Counted from the first letter of the stretch, positions 1 to 7,241 are shown. The stretch: DNA of 8,166 nucleotides from Hyphomonadaceae bacterium (GCA_016791325.1 JAEUMU010000058.1:1-8166); one strand, 5' to 3'. A program made the numbers and translations. Notes: generated by a model from the sequence alone, not told the origin.

Positions 1-2
1 CG

Positions 3-212
3 ATTGGCCATCCCATTGCTGGGGACGCGAAATACGGCGGTCTATTTCAGCTCGGCGCCGCCGCCATTCCGCGGCTGATGCTGCATGCGGCCGCACTCGA
101 TATCGCCCATCCCGCAGGTGGGCGGGCGCAGTTCACGGCGCCGCCGCCGCCTGATTTTCAGATGGCCGCGCGCGCGCTGGGCCTTGAGGGAGCGCTGGCG
201 CGGTTTACCTGA
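3..212 (+). CDS. RluA-family pseudouridine synthase, C-terminal end only (cut by left edge)
   Basis: The frame is open from the window edge to a TGA at 210-212 and gives 69 residues. It begins with IGHPIAGDAKYGG, which matches the conserved C-terminal block of RluA-type pseudouridine synthases (usually H-x-A-x-I-G-H-P-I-x-G-D-x-x-Y). About 15 residues later comes LMLHAAALDIAHPAGG, the usual LHA-x-x-L-x-x-x-HP segment. The catalytic RLD motif and any S4 domain lie outside the window, so the subfamily (RluA, RluC, RluD or TruC) cannot be fixed. The family isomerises uridines in rRNA or tRNA in the cytosol. A second RluA-family gene lies about 900 bases downstream and shares the same C-terminal pattern, so the two are paralogues. 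The 39-base gap to the next gene has room for a ribosome binding site but no visible terminator. Confidence 0.82.
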   Translation: MGHPIAGDAKYGGLFQLGAAAIPRLMLHAAALDIAHPAGGRAQFTAPPPPDFQMAARALGLEGALARFT

Positions 213-251
213 TAGGCTGAGCGGCGAGGGACTAGAGTTGGGACCAATGCA

Positions 252-761
252 ATGATCGGTCGTCTTTTGCTTACGCTCTCCGTCGCGCTTGGCCTCGCAG
301 CCTGCGCATCGACGCCGCCGGCATACGCGCCTGCCGCTGGGACGAACAGCGCCGGGTTCTCAGAACAACAAATTGAAGCCAACCGCTATTTTGTGACCTA
401 TCGCGCACCCAACGGCGCCGATGCGGCGCTGGTGCAGGATTATGCGCTGCTGCGCGCGGCGGATCTTACGCTGCTGAACGGGCGCGAGTGGTTCTGGGTG
501 GATCGGCGCGGCTTTGACAGCGCCCCATCCGGCGGCGGCGCCAGCATCGGCTTTGGCGTGGGCGGCGCGACCTTCGGCCGCCGCAGCGCCACAGGCGTTG
601 GCGTGGGCGTGAACTTCCCCATCGGCGCGCCGGCGCCGGCGCGCGCACGTTCGGCCACGCTGGAAATTCGCTTCGGCCAAGGCCCCAAGCCGGATGAAGC
701 CAACGCCTATGACGCGCGCTCGCTCTCAACCAGCCTGCGTGCGAGACTGCCGGGGCGATGA
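252..761 (+). CDS. small lipoprotein, CC0125/CC1285-like
   Basis: The 169-residue product starts with a lipoprotein signal peptide: MIGR, a hydrophobic stretch, then a lipobox LAAC with the lipidated cysteine at residue 18. Ala follows the Cys, which by the usual rule favours outer-membrane sorting. Residues around 36-85 (FSEQQIEANRYFVTYR, then DYALLRAADLTLLNG and WFWV) resemble the Caulobacterales CC0125/CC1285 lipoprotein family as I recall it; no search was possible. A Gly-rich stretch follows at about residues 93-125, then a short beta-like tail ending in Arg-rich sequence. The ATG at 252 is supported by GGGA at 240-243, eight bases upstream. An out-of-frame ATG at 247 is ignored. The stop overlaps the crcB start by four bases (ATGA), so the two are probably translationally coupled. 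The molecular function is unknown; it likely sits in the periplasm anchored to the outer membrane. Confidence 0.8.
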   Translation: MIGRLLLTLSVALGLAACASTPPAYAPAAGTNSAGFSEQQIEANRYFVTYRAPNGADAALVQDYALLRAADLTLLNGREWFWVDRRGFDSAPSGGGASIGFGVGGATFGRRSATGVGVGVNFPIGAPAPARARSATLEIRFGQGPKPDEANAYDARSLSTSLRARLPGR

Positions 762-1114
762 TTCAGATTCTTTTGGTGGCGCTGGGCGGTGCGGTGGGCG
801 CGGTGCTGCGCCATGGCGTCGGCGTAGGCGCCGCGCGCTGGCTGGGGCTCGGGTTTCCGTGGGGCACGCTGGCGGTCAACGTCGTGGGCGGCTTCGCAAT
901 GGGGCTGCTGGCGGCGCGTGTGGGGCCCGAGCAGGAGCATCTGCGCCTGCTGCTGGGCGTCGGTTTATTGGGCGGCTTCACCACGTTCTCGGCGTTTTCG
1001 CTTGAGAGTATTCGGCTAATGGAGCAGAGCGCAGGCGCGGCGGCGCTGTATATCGGCGCTTCGGTGTTTTTGAGCATCGCTGCGTGCTGGGCTGGATTTG
1101 CGTTGGGGCGGTGA
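758..1114 (+). CDS. crcB: fluoride ion channel CrcB (Fluc)
   Basis: This is a 118-residue inner-membrane protein of the usual Fluc length, with about four hydrophobic segments. It works as a dual-topology dimer that lets fluoride leave the cytoplasm. Family motifs are all present: GGAVGAVLRH at residues 10-19, GTLAVN at 36-41 with the pore-lining Asn41, and GGFTTFSAFS at 72-81. In the last motif Phe77 and Phe80 match the paired phenylalanines that line the fluoride path in characterised homologues. The start ATG lies inside the end of the preceding lipoprotein gene (ATGA overlap), and the stop TGA shares one base with the ATG of the next gene (TGATG). Both junctions suggest coupled translation. 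No fluoride riboswitch can be placed in front of it, because the upstream sequence is coding. Apart from this unusually tight packing the gene looks intact. Confidence 0.95.
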   Translation: MIQILLVALGGAVGAVLRHGVGVGAARWLGLGFPWGTLAVNVVGGFAMGLLAARVGPEQEHLRLLLGVGLLGGFTTFSAFSLESIRLMEQSAGAAALYIGASVFLSIAACWAGFALGR

Positions 1115-2103
1115 TGAAGACGGTTGAGACCGTCACGGTCAGTGCGGATGATGGCGTGGCGCGCATCGATCGCTGGTTGCGGCGGCGCTACCCGCATCTT
1201 TCTCAAGGCCAGATCGAAAAGCTGATCCGCACCGGCCAGGTGCGGGTCGATGGCGCGCGTGTAAAGGCTTCGGATCGGGTGGAGCCCGGCCAAAGCGTGC
1301 GTATTCCGCCGCTGCCGGAAGCCGCCCCGCGCCCTGCGCCCGGCGCGCTCAGCGCCAAGGACGAAGCCTACGTGCAGAGCCTTGTTCTGCATCGAGACGA
1401 CGATGTGATCGTGCTGAACAAGCCGCCGGGTCTGGCCGTGCAAGGCGGCGCCAAGACAGGGCGGCATCTCGATCAATTGCTTGAGGGCCTCAAGTTCGGC
1501 GAGGAGAAGAAGCCTAAGCTCGTCCACCGGCTTGATCGCGATACCTCGGGCTGCCTGGTGCTGGCGCGCCATCCGCGCGCTGCGGCGGCGCTGGGCGAAG
1601 CCTTCCGCGACCGCGATACCGATAAAATCTACTGGGCCATCGTGCTGGGCGCGCCGCGCCCGAAGGTGGGCGAAATCCGCGGCTGGATGCGCAAGGCGCC
1701 CGGCGCCCACGACGCCGACCGCGAAATGATGCAACGCGCGGTGCAGACACAGGAAGGCGCCGTGCACGCCATCACGCAATACGTGGTGCTCTCTGAAGCG
1801 GCGCAGCGCGCGGCCTGGGTGGCGCTGCGGCCGGTGACGGGGCGCACGCACCAGCTGCGCTTCCATATGGCCGAGATTGGCCACGCCATCGCCGGCGACC
1901 CGAAATATCGCTGCGACCGGCCCACGCCCGGCGGGCTTGAGAGCCCGCTGCAATTGCATGCGCGCGCCCTGCGCCTGCCGCATCCTTCGGGGGGCGTTCT
2001 TTCCGTGCAGGCGCCGTTGCCCGCCCATATGGAGCGCGCATTCGATCTGCTCGGCTTCGACCCGCGCGAGGCGCGCGATCCGTTCGCGCCCTTCGCCCAA
2101 TGA
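1114..2103 (+). CDS. rluC: RluC-like 23S rRNA pseudouridine synthase
   Basis: The 329-residue product has the two-domain layout of RluC/RluD enzymes. An N-terminal S4 RNA-binding domain covers about residues 14-65 (ARIDRWLRR, then QIEKLIRTGQVRVDG). A catalytic RluA domain follows from about residue 85. The signature HRLDRDTSG is at 138-146, with the catalytic Asp at 141. Later blocks include GRTHQLRFHMAEIGH and the LQLHARALRLPHP segment. In E. coli, RluC makes three pseudouridines in 23S rRNA (955, 2504, 2580); this target is inferred by family, and an RluD-type role is not excluded. The ATG at 1114 was chosen over GTG codons at 1084 and 1111 because it overlaps the crcB stop by one base and puts the S4 domain at the normal distance. 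The tail after residue 315 is acidic/basic and probably disordered. The stop overlaps the next start as ATGA. Confidence 0.9.
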   Translation: MKTVETVTVSADDGVARIDRWLRRRYPHLSQGQIEKLIRTGQVRVDGARVKASDRVEPGQSVRIPPLPEAAPRPAPGALSAKDEAYVQSLVLHRDDDVIVLNKPPGLAVQGGAKTGRHLDQLLEGLKFGEEKKPKLVHRLDRDTSGCLVLARHPRAAAALGEAFRDRDTDKIYWAIVLGAPRPKVGEIRGWMRKAPGAHDADREMMQRAVQTQEGAVHAITQYVVLSEAAQRAAWVALRPVTGRTHQLRFHMAEIGHAIAGDPKYRCDRPTPGGLESPLQLHARALRLPHPSGGVLSVQAPLPAHMERAFDLLGFDPREARDPFAPFAQ

Positions 2104-3893
2104 AGACCGGCGACACCGCACCGTTTGTAAATGCGGCGCGGGAGCTATTGGACAAGAACGATCCCGCCGGCGCCGAACAATTGCTCGCGCCGCTTTTGCA
2201 CCGTTTGCGCACGAATGCGCCGGCGTTGCATCTGATGGGACTGATCAAGAAGGCGCGCGGGGCCAACGCGGAGGCTGAGCGCTACTTTCGCGCCGCCATC
2301 GCCAATGCGCTGAGCGAAGGCAATTACTACAACGATCTGGGCGTGATGCTGCAACAGCGGGGCGCGCACGATGAGGCGGTGCGCATCTTCCGCGCGGCGC
2401 AGGCGCTGCTGCCGCATGTCGCGATCGTTCGCGTCAATTTGGTGCGCGCGCTCATGGCTGTGGAGCGCTGGGACGAGGCCGAGCGCGAGGCGCGCGCCCT
2501 GGCGGCGGCGATGCCGGGGCCGGAGGGGTGGTCGCTGTTGGCGCAGGTGCAGCGTGGGCAGGAACGCCATGAAGATGCGCTCGCCTCGTTCGAGAAGGCG
2601 TTGGAGCGGGCGCCCAATGCGCGCGGCCTGCAGCACAATTACGCCAGTGCGCTGGAGCGCGTGGGGCGCGGCGCGGAAGCGCTGCAGCGTTACGAGAAAT
2701 TGGCTAAAGGCGGGCTCGATACGCCGGAGCTGGCGCTCGGTTATGCACGCGCGCTCTACGCCGCCGGCCGCCTGCAGGATGCAGAAGGCGTGCTGGAATC
2801 GGCGCTGACGCCTTGGAGCGATAACGTGGCGCTGCATGCGACGCTGGCGCGCATGCGCGCGCTGCGCGGCGAGGGCGACGCCAGCGCCCTGCTGATGGAA
2901 GCCCAGCTTGAGCGCACGCCGGGGGATCTCGCGTTGCGGCTGGCCTGCGCAGACGTGCTCCATCGCGCCGGCGAGCACGCCCGCGCGCTTGACATACTGG
3001 CGCCCGGGCTGGCGCAGGCGCCGGATTTGCCGGGCTTGCTGACCGCGCAAGGCTTCTTGCTCGATGAGATGGGCCGGCTCGAAGAGGCGTTGGCCGTGCT
3101 GCGGCGCGCTGCGGAAATCGCTGCCGACGAGACCACCGCCAGGCGCAATCTGCTATCGACGCTGCTCCGGGCCGGACGCGCGCAGGAGGCGCTAAGCGCG
3201 GCGCGGGAGTTGCGCAAGGTGCGCGGCGAGGATCAATACCTCATCGCCATCGAGATGACGGCGCTTCGGATGCTGGGCGATCCGCTCTACCGCGCGGCTT
3301 GCGATTACGAACGGCTGACGCGCGTTTACACGCTGGAGACGCCGCGCGGGCATTTCTCCGCCGAGAGCTTTCACGCCGCGCTTGCCGAAGCGCTGCGCCG
3401 CCAGCATGCGGCGCACGCCCATCCGCTGGATCAGCAAGCGGCGAACGTATCGCAGACGCCGCGCACTTTGCTGGCGGTTGACGATCCGGCTCTGCGCGCT
3501 TTCTTGGGCGCAGCTGAGCCCGCTGTGCGCGACTATATCGCCCGCCTGAAGGGCGATGACATCATCACCCAGCGCAAGACGCAGCGATATCGCTTCGCGG
3601 CGCTTTCCTCCACACGGCTGAGCGATGGCGGTGCTGTGCCCAATCATGTGCGTGACGACGGCTGGATCAGCGGCGTGTTCGTGGCGGCGCTGGCGGCGGG
3701 CGAGCGGCCGAGCGACCCGCGCGCGGGGTGGCTGAAGCTGGGCGAGCCCAACCGCGCTCTCGATGCCGTGGAGAAGTGGGTTGAACCCAAAGTGGGGGCG
3801 CTGGTGCTGTTTCCCGCTTATTTCTGGCGCGGCATCGCCCCGTTTGAAGGGCGCGAGCGCCTCTCGCTGGCGTTTGACGTGATCCCGGCTTAG
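2100..3893 (+). CDS. TPR protein with C-terminal 2OG-Fe(II) oxygenase-like domain, probable pseudoenzyme
   Basis: The protein has 597 residues. Roughly 1-390 are tandem TPR-type helical pairs, for example YYNDLGVMLQQRGAHDEAVR and VALRRAAEI-like helices, rich in Ala, Leu and Arg. From about 410 it matches the 2OG-FeII_Oxy_5 type of TPR-linked oxygenase: HPLDQQAANVSQT, then YIARL, GWLKLGEPN, LVLFPAYFW and RLSLAFDVIP. His516 (in NHVRDDGWISG) and the Arg that would bind 2-oxoglutarate (Arg587) are present. Residue 518 and residue 577 are Arg, where relatives I remember read H-V-H and FPS-x-x-WHG. With those residues gone the iron site is probably lost, so a scaffold or binding role is more likely than hydroxylation. 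There is no signal peptide, so it should be cytosolic. The start ATG overlaps the rluC stop (ATGA). Partners and substrate are unknown. Confidence 0.85.
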   Translation: MKTGDTAPFVNAARELLDKNDPAGAEQLLAPLLHRLRTNAPALHLMGLIKKARGANAEAERYFRAAIANALSEGNYYNDLGVMLQQRGAHDEAVRIFRAAQALLPHVAIVRVNLVRALMAVERWDEAEREARALAAAMPGPEGWSLLAQVQRGQERHEDALASFEKALERAPNARGLQHNYASALERVGRGAEALQRYEKLAKGGLDTPELALGYARALYAAGRLQDAEGVLESALTPWSDNVALHATLARMRALRGEGDASALLMEAQLERTPGDLALRLACADVLHRAGEHARALDILAPGLAQAPDLPGLLTAQGFLLDEMGRLEEALAVLRRAAEIAADETTARRNLLSTLLRAGRAQEALSAARELRKVRGEDQYLIAIEMTALRMLGDPLYRAACDYERLTRVYTLETPRGHFSAESFHAALAEALRRQHAAHAHPLDQQAANVSQTPRTLLAVDDPALRAFLGAAEPAVRDYIARLKGDDIITQRKTQRYRFAALSSTRLSDGGAVPNHVRDDGWISGVFVAALAAGERPSDPRAGWLKLGEPNRALDAVEKWVEPKVGALVLFPAYFWRGIAPFEGRERLSLAFDVIPA

Positions 3894-3905
3894 ACAGCGC
3901 GGCGC

Positions 3906-4607
3906 ATGACAGCCCAACCCGCGCGCCGCTTTTACAGGACTGCCGCAGCCACGCCGGAGCATGGCGTAACGCTGGACTCGCGCACGCTCCGCACGCCGGG
4001 CGGGGCGGTGTTCCGATCGCCCACACGCGCGCTGGCGGCGGCGATCGCCGCCGAGTGGGACGCGCAGGGCGAGCACATAGCACCCGCCACCATGCCGCTG
4101 ACACAGCTGGGTTTCGCCGCGCTTGACTGGACGCCCAAGAGCCGCGCCGAGCTGGCGCGTTACATCACCGCGTACGCAGAGACTGATCTCGTGGCGCATC
4201 GCGCGGAGGGCCCGGCGGAACTGGTGGCCCGCCAGGCCGGCGCGTGGGATCCGCTGCTGGCCTGGGCGCGTGAGACGCATGGGCTGACGCTGCCGGTGGT
4301 GACGGGCGTGATCGCCGCGCAGGCCGATGCGGCCTCCATCGCGCGGCTGGCGGGCTTCATCGAGGCTATCGACGATTTCCGGCTGACGGCGCTGGCGCAG
4401 GCGGCGGGGCTGGCGGGCTCCGCGGTGATCGCGCTGGCGTTGCTGACCGGGCGGTTAGGCGCCTCAGAGGCGTATCAGGCGGCCGCTCTGGACAATCTCT
4501 GGAGCCTGGAACGCTGGGGCGAGGATGATGAGGCCCGCGCCAAGCTGGAGCGCCAGCGGGCCGAGTTTGAGAGCCTGGCTGCGTTCATCCGGCACTTGTC
4601 AGCTTAG
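3906..4607 (+). CDS. ATP12-family F1-ATPase assembly chaperone
   Basis: The 233-residue protein has the full ATP12 pattern: an N-terminal beta-rich part containing [11 protein letters not shown] and AAEWDAQ (49-54), then YAETDL at 90-95 and WDPLLAWA at 114-121. Further on come DFRLTAL, the GS pair at 171-172 followed by a hydrophobic helix, and [10 protein letters not shown] at 201-210. In mitochondria Atp12 binds the F1 alpha subunit until it assembles with beta; the bacterial homologue is thought to do the same in the cytosol. The length is typical for the alphaproteobacterial family. It begins 12 bases after the TPR gene stop and has no clear Shine-Dalgarno sequence, so it probably depends on translation of the upstream gene. 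A gene of this family is one of the best hints that the organism is an alphaproteobacterium. Confidence 0.93.
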   Translation: MTAQPARRFYRTAAATPEHGVTLDSRTLRTPGGAVFRSPTRALAAAIAAEWDAQGEHIAPATMPLTQLGFAALDWTPKSRAELARYITAYAETDLVAHRAEGPAELVARQAGAWDPLLAWARETHGLTLPVVTGVIAAQADAASIARLAGFIEAIDDFRLTALAQAAGLAGSAVIALALLTGRLGASEAYQAAALDNLWSLERWGEDDEARAKLERQRAEFESLAAFIRHLSA

Positions 4608-4620
4608 GTTGGTTCCGCCA

Positions 4621-4644
4621 TCCCGGTGCGGACAATTCCGGGAG
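4621..4644 (+). promoter_or_regulatory. hairpin enclosing the pccB ribosome binding site
   Basis: TCCCGG (4621-4626) can pair perfectly with CCGGGA (4638-4643) around an 11-base loop. The 3' arm holds most of the best Shine-Dalgarno match for pccB, GGGAG at 4640-4644, seven bases before the TTG start at 4652. In the folded state the ribosome binding site would be masked. The pairing is seen in the sequence; a role in tuning pccB translation is inference, and a six-base stem can arise by chance in DNA this GC-rich. No convincing sigma-70 promoter was found in the 44-base gap. Confidence 0.4.
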
Positions 4645-4651
4645 CTTCGCC

Positions 4652-6184
4652 TTGAAAGACATCATCACAGCGTTGGAAGCCAAGCGCGAAGCCGCGCGCC
4701 AGGGCGGGGGTGAGAAGCGGCACGCGGCGCAGCACGCCAAGGGCAAGCTGACGGCGCGCGAGCGGATCGAGCTTTTGCTGGATGAGGGCAGCTTCGAGGA
4801 GTTCGACATGTTCGTCGAGCACCGCTCGCACGAGTTCGGCATGGAGAAAACCAAAGTGCCGGGCGATGGCGTCGTCACCGGCTATGGCACGGTCAACGGG
4901 CGTCTGGTTTACGTGTTCTCGAAGGACTTCACGGTGTTCGGCGGGTCGCTCTCGAGCGCGCACGCGGCGAAGATCGTCAAGGTTCAGGACATGGCGCTGA
5001 AGAATGGCGCGCCGATCGTGGGCATCTTCGATGCGGGCGGCGCGCGCATCCAGGAGGGGGTGGAATCGCTCGCCGGCTACGCTGACATCTTCATGCGCAA
5101 CATTCTGGGCTCTGGCGTCATCCCGCAGATCAGCGTGATCATGGGGCCGTGTGCGGGCGGCGATGTGTATTCTCCAGCCATGACGGACTTCATCTTCATG
5201 GTGAAGGATACAAGCTACATGTATGTCACCGGGCCCGAAGTGGTGAAGACCGTGACGAATGAAATCGTCACCCACGAAGAGCTCGGCGGCGCCCGCGTGC
5301 ATGCTTCCAAGTCGGGCGTAGTGGACGGCGCGTATGAGAACGATTTCGAGACGCTGACGCAAATTCGGCGTCTGATCGATTTTCTTCCGCTTTCCAATCG
5401 CGAGAAGCCGCCCAGCCGGCCGCATTATGATGATGTGACGCGCGAGGACGCCTCGCTCGACCGGCTCATCCCGGACAATCCGAACAAGCCTTACGACATG
5501 AAGGAGCTGATCGAGAAGGTCGCGGATGAGGGCGACTTTTTTGAGATCGGCGCGGAGTTCGGCAAGAACATCCTGACCGGCTTCGTGCGGCTCGACGGCT
5601 CGACTGTAGGCATCGTCGCAAACCAGCCTATGGTGCTGGCGGGCGTGCTGGATATTGACGCTTCGCGCAAGGCGGCGCGCTTCGTGCGTTTTTGCGATGC
5701 GTTCAACATTCCGATCGTGACTTTCGTGGACGTGCCTGGTTTCCTGCCGGGCACGCGCCAGGAGCTGGGCGGGCTTATCAAGCACGGCGCGAAGCTTTTG
5801 TTCGCCTATGGCGAAGCCACCGTGCCGAAGGTGACGGTGATCACCCGCAAGGCCTATGGCGGCGCCTATGACGTGATGAGCTCCAAGCATCTGCGCGGCG
5901 ATGTGAACTATGCGTGGCCGAGCGCGGAGATCGCGGTGATGGGCGCCAAAGGCGCGGTGGAGATCATTTTCCGCGCCGACATTGGCGATCCCGAAAAAAT
6001 CGCCCAGCGCACCAAGGAATACTCCGACCGCTTCGCCAATCCGTTCGTAGCCGCTTCACTGGGCTACGTGGACGATGTGATCATGCCGCGTGAAACCCGC
6101 AAGCGCATCATCCGCGCGCTGAGCACGCTGAAAAACAAGAAGCTCGAGAACCCCTGGAAGAAACACGACAATATTCCGTTGTGA
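4652..6184 (+). CDS. pccB: propionyl-CoA carboxylase beta subunit (carboxyltransferase)
   Basis: The 510-residue product is a full-length acyl-CoA carboxyltransferase, which moves CO2 from biotin on the alpha subunit to propionyl-CoA and gives methylmalonyl-CoA. It acts in the cytosol as part of an alpha6-beta6 complex. The N-terminal half holds the first oxyanion-hole glycines in [10 protein letters not shown] (Gly129-Gly130) and the [16 protein letters not shown] block. The C-terminal half has [14 protein letters not shown] and the second oxyanion hole in [10 protein letters not shown] (Gly403-Gly404). Asp407 in that motif matches the Asp that favours propionyl-CoA over acetyl-CoA in Streptomyces PccB, so propionyl-CoA is the likely substrate. 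The sequence ends [12 protein letters not shown], the usual PccB tail. The start is TTG, supported by GGGAG seven bases upstream and by normal N-terminal length; no better in-frame start is visible. The biotin-carrying alpha subunit is not in the window, which is common when the two are separated by other genes. Confidence 0.96.
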   Translation: MKDIITALEAKREAARQGGGEKRHAAQHAKGKLTARERIELLLDEGSFEEFDMFVEHRSHEFGMEKTKVPGDGVVTGYGTVNGRLVYVFSKDFTVFGGSLSSAHAAKIVKVQDMALKNGAPIVGIFDAGGARIQEGVESLAGYADIFMRNILGSGVIPQISVIMGPCAGGDVYSPAMTDFIFMVKDTSYMYVTGPEVVKTVTNEIVTHEELGGARVHASKSGVVDGAYENDFETLTQIRRLIDFLPLSNREKPPSRPHYDDVTREDASLDRLIPDNPNKPYDMKELIEKVADEGDFFEIGAEFGKNILTGFVRLDGSTVGIVANQPMVLAGVLDIDASRKAARFVRFCDAFNIPIVTFVDVPGFLPGTRQELGGLIKHGAKLLFAYGEATVPKVTVITRKAYGGAYDVMSSKHLRGDVNYAWPSAEIAVMGAKGAVEIIFRADIGDPEKIAQRTKEYSDRFANPFVAASLGYVDDVIMPRETRKRIIRALSTLKNKKLENPWKKHDNIPL

Positions 6185-6207
6185 AGGGGCGCCGTCTGGC
6201 GCAGGAA

Positions 6208-6245
6208 CCTATGAAGGGTGGCGTTGGAGTGCGTGCATTCATAGG
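6208..6245. repeat. 8-bp perfect inverted repeat
   Basis: CCTATGAA (6208-6215) and TTCATAGG (6238-6245) are perfect inverted copies separated by 22 bases. The spacing is near two helical turns centre to centre plus some, so it could be an operator or a stem in the RNA. ATGAAGG within and just beyond the left arm (6211-6217) can pair instead with CCTTCAT (6259-6265), giving mutually exclusive pairings. The sequence match is certain; function is not shown. Confidence 0.4.
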
Positions 6246-6270
6246 GCTCGCGCGCGGGCCTTCATGCTCA

Positions 6271-6296
6271 CCCTCTCTCGATCGCGGGGGAGAGGG
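6271..6296. repeat. CCCTCTC/GAGAGGG palindrome, REP-like
   Basis: CCCTCTC (6271-6277) pairs with GAGAGGG (6290-6296). A T-G wobble and a C-G pair extend the stem to nine pairs around an eight-base loop. Hairpins with the core CCCTCTCC...GGAGAGGG are common scattered intergenic repeats in many proteobacterial genomes, so this may be a REP-like element; only one copy lies in the window. It could also act as a terminator for pccB, though no T run follows. Its 3' arm includes the only purine-rich stretch in front of the GTG start at 6311, 13 bases away, which is long for a ribosome binding site. Confidence 0.45.
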
Positions 6297-6310
6297 GATA
6301 GATACGCGCC

Positions 6311-6778
6311 GTGCTTAAAATTCACGACGCATCGTTTCCTGCTGATCTGCCCAGCATCCGCGATCTGTTTCGCGCCTATGCGGCGTCGTTGCCGATTGAT
6401 CTTGGGTATCAGGGGTTCGAGGGCGAGTTGGCTTCGCTGCCCGGCAAGTATGCGCCGCCCGAAGGGGCGCTGCTGCTTGCGCGGGACGCGAACGGCGCCG
6501 CGCTCGGGTGCGTGGCCATGCGGCCGCTGGAGGCGGGCGTGTGCGAGATGAAGCGGCTCTATGTGGCGCCGGAAGGCAGGGGCTTAGGCGTGGGGCGGGC
6601 GTTGGCGGAGGCGATTGTCGCGGCCGCCCGCGCCGGCGGCTATCGCTGGATGGTGCTGGATACGTTGGCTTCCATGCGGGAAGCGCGGACGCTCTATGCG
6701 TCGCTCGGCTTTGAGGAAACCGGCGCATATTACGAGACGCCCATTCCGGACACAGTGTTCTTGCGCTTGCAAATGTAA
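6311..6778 (+). CDS. GNAT-family N-acetyltransferase
   Basis: The 155-residue product is a single GNAT domain that would transfer an acetyl group from acetyl-CoA to an unknown amine, in the cytosol. The acetyl-CoA pyrophosphate loop is RGLGVG at residues 90-95 (R-x-x-G-x-G), preceded by the strand CEMKRLYVAP. The later strand and helix appear as YRWMVLDTL and ARTLYASLGFEETGAYYETP, with LYASLGF at 128-134. This arrangement fits the subgroup with LDTL-x-x-M-x-x-A-x-x-LY-x-x-x-GF. The GTG start at 6311 gives a normal first beta strand (LKIHDASF) and full domain length; the next in-frame Met lies deep in the fold (residue 70). The ribosome binding site is poor, and a leader reading frame ends four codons' reach into this start. 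The substrate cannot be told from sequence. Confidence 0.9.
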   Translation: MLKIHDASFPADLPSIRDLFRAYAASLPIDLGYQGFEGELASLPGKYAPPEGALLLARDANGAALGCVAMRPLEAGVCEMKRLYVAPEGRGLGVGRALAEAIVAAARAGGYRWMVLDTLASMREARTLYASLGFEETGAYYETPIPDTVFLRLQM

Positions 6779-6839
6779 CGCGCGCAGGCGTGCGCGGCGC
6801 CGGCGCGCTGCGCGGCGTTGGGGCGGGAGGGCAGGACGC

Positions 6840-6857
6840 GCTTCGGCTGAAGCTTCA
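6840..6857. terminator. weak hairpin and palindrome after the GNAT gene
   Basis: GCTTC (6840-6844) pairs with GAAGC (6849-6853) around a four-base loop, 61 bases after the GNAT stop. The same bases overlap a ten-base perfect palindrome, TGAAGCTTCA, at 6848-6857. There is no T run, so intrinsic termination is uncertain; a protein binding site is the alternative. Either role is a guess. Confidence 0.2.
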
Positions 6858-7241
6858 CAGAAATAGGCGTGTGCGGTTTGCGCCGAAGCGCGCCCTGCGC
6901 GGCGTGTTGGCGACCGGCGCAGGCATGGGGCGTTCAGAGGCGCTCTGGGGGGCCATGCGTTGATGAGACAGCCAACCGGCAGGGTCTGCTCCCCTACGAT
7001 GCTCAACCGCATCACCGTGCTGCGACGCTGGGGTTCCAGCCGCGCTTAGCGCCTTGCCTGCATTCCCGGACGACGTGCAGCGCGAAGCCAAATCTTCGCC
7101 GCCGGGCCTCCGCTTCCTTTCATCTCACGGAGCAACGAGTTCGTTCCTCGCGGAAGTCGCTCGCATCACGTTCACACCACATCTCAACGCTGCTTGGCTT
7201 TGGATCCGAAGAGCCTCCCATGCCGAGATGCGCTCATTATA

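Larger units (their letters stand above)
6185..6310 (+). other. structured gap between pccB and the GNAT gene
   Basis: This 126-base gap holds three nested or adjacent inverted repeats. Directly after the pccB stop, GCGCC (6189-6193) and GGCGC (6198-6202) form a short GC hairpin with a four-base loop. No T run follows, so it is at best a weak terminator. Two further repeats are listed separately. A 35-codon reading frame starts at ATG 6211, four bases after AGGA (6203-6206), and ends at TAA 6316-6318, overlapping the GNAT start. It may be a leader peptide or chance, and its product is unlike anything I know. Confidence 0.45.

Noticed and set aside
763..2121. 452-codon open frame on the minus strand
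   Set aside because: It lies fully opposite crcB and the rluC-like gene, both of which carry clear family motifs. Long antisense frames are expected in GC-rich DNA with strong codon bias, and its product (Arg/His/Ala-rich) resembles no protein family.
3192..4280. 362-codon open frame on the minus strand
   Set aside because: It spans the TPR gene end and the ATP12 start on the opposite strand. Both real genes show conserved motifs, and the shadow shows none.
4604..5890. 428-codon open frame on the minus strand
   Set aside because: It is the antisense shadow of pccB, whose identity is certain; the His/Arg/Asp-heavy product has no recognisable domain.
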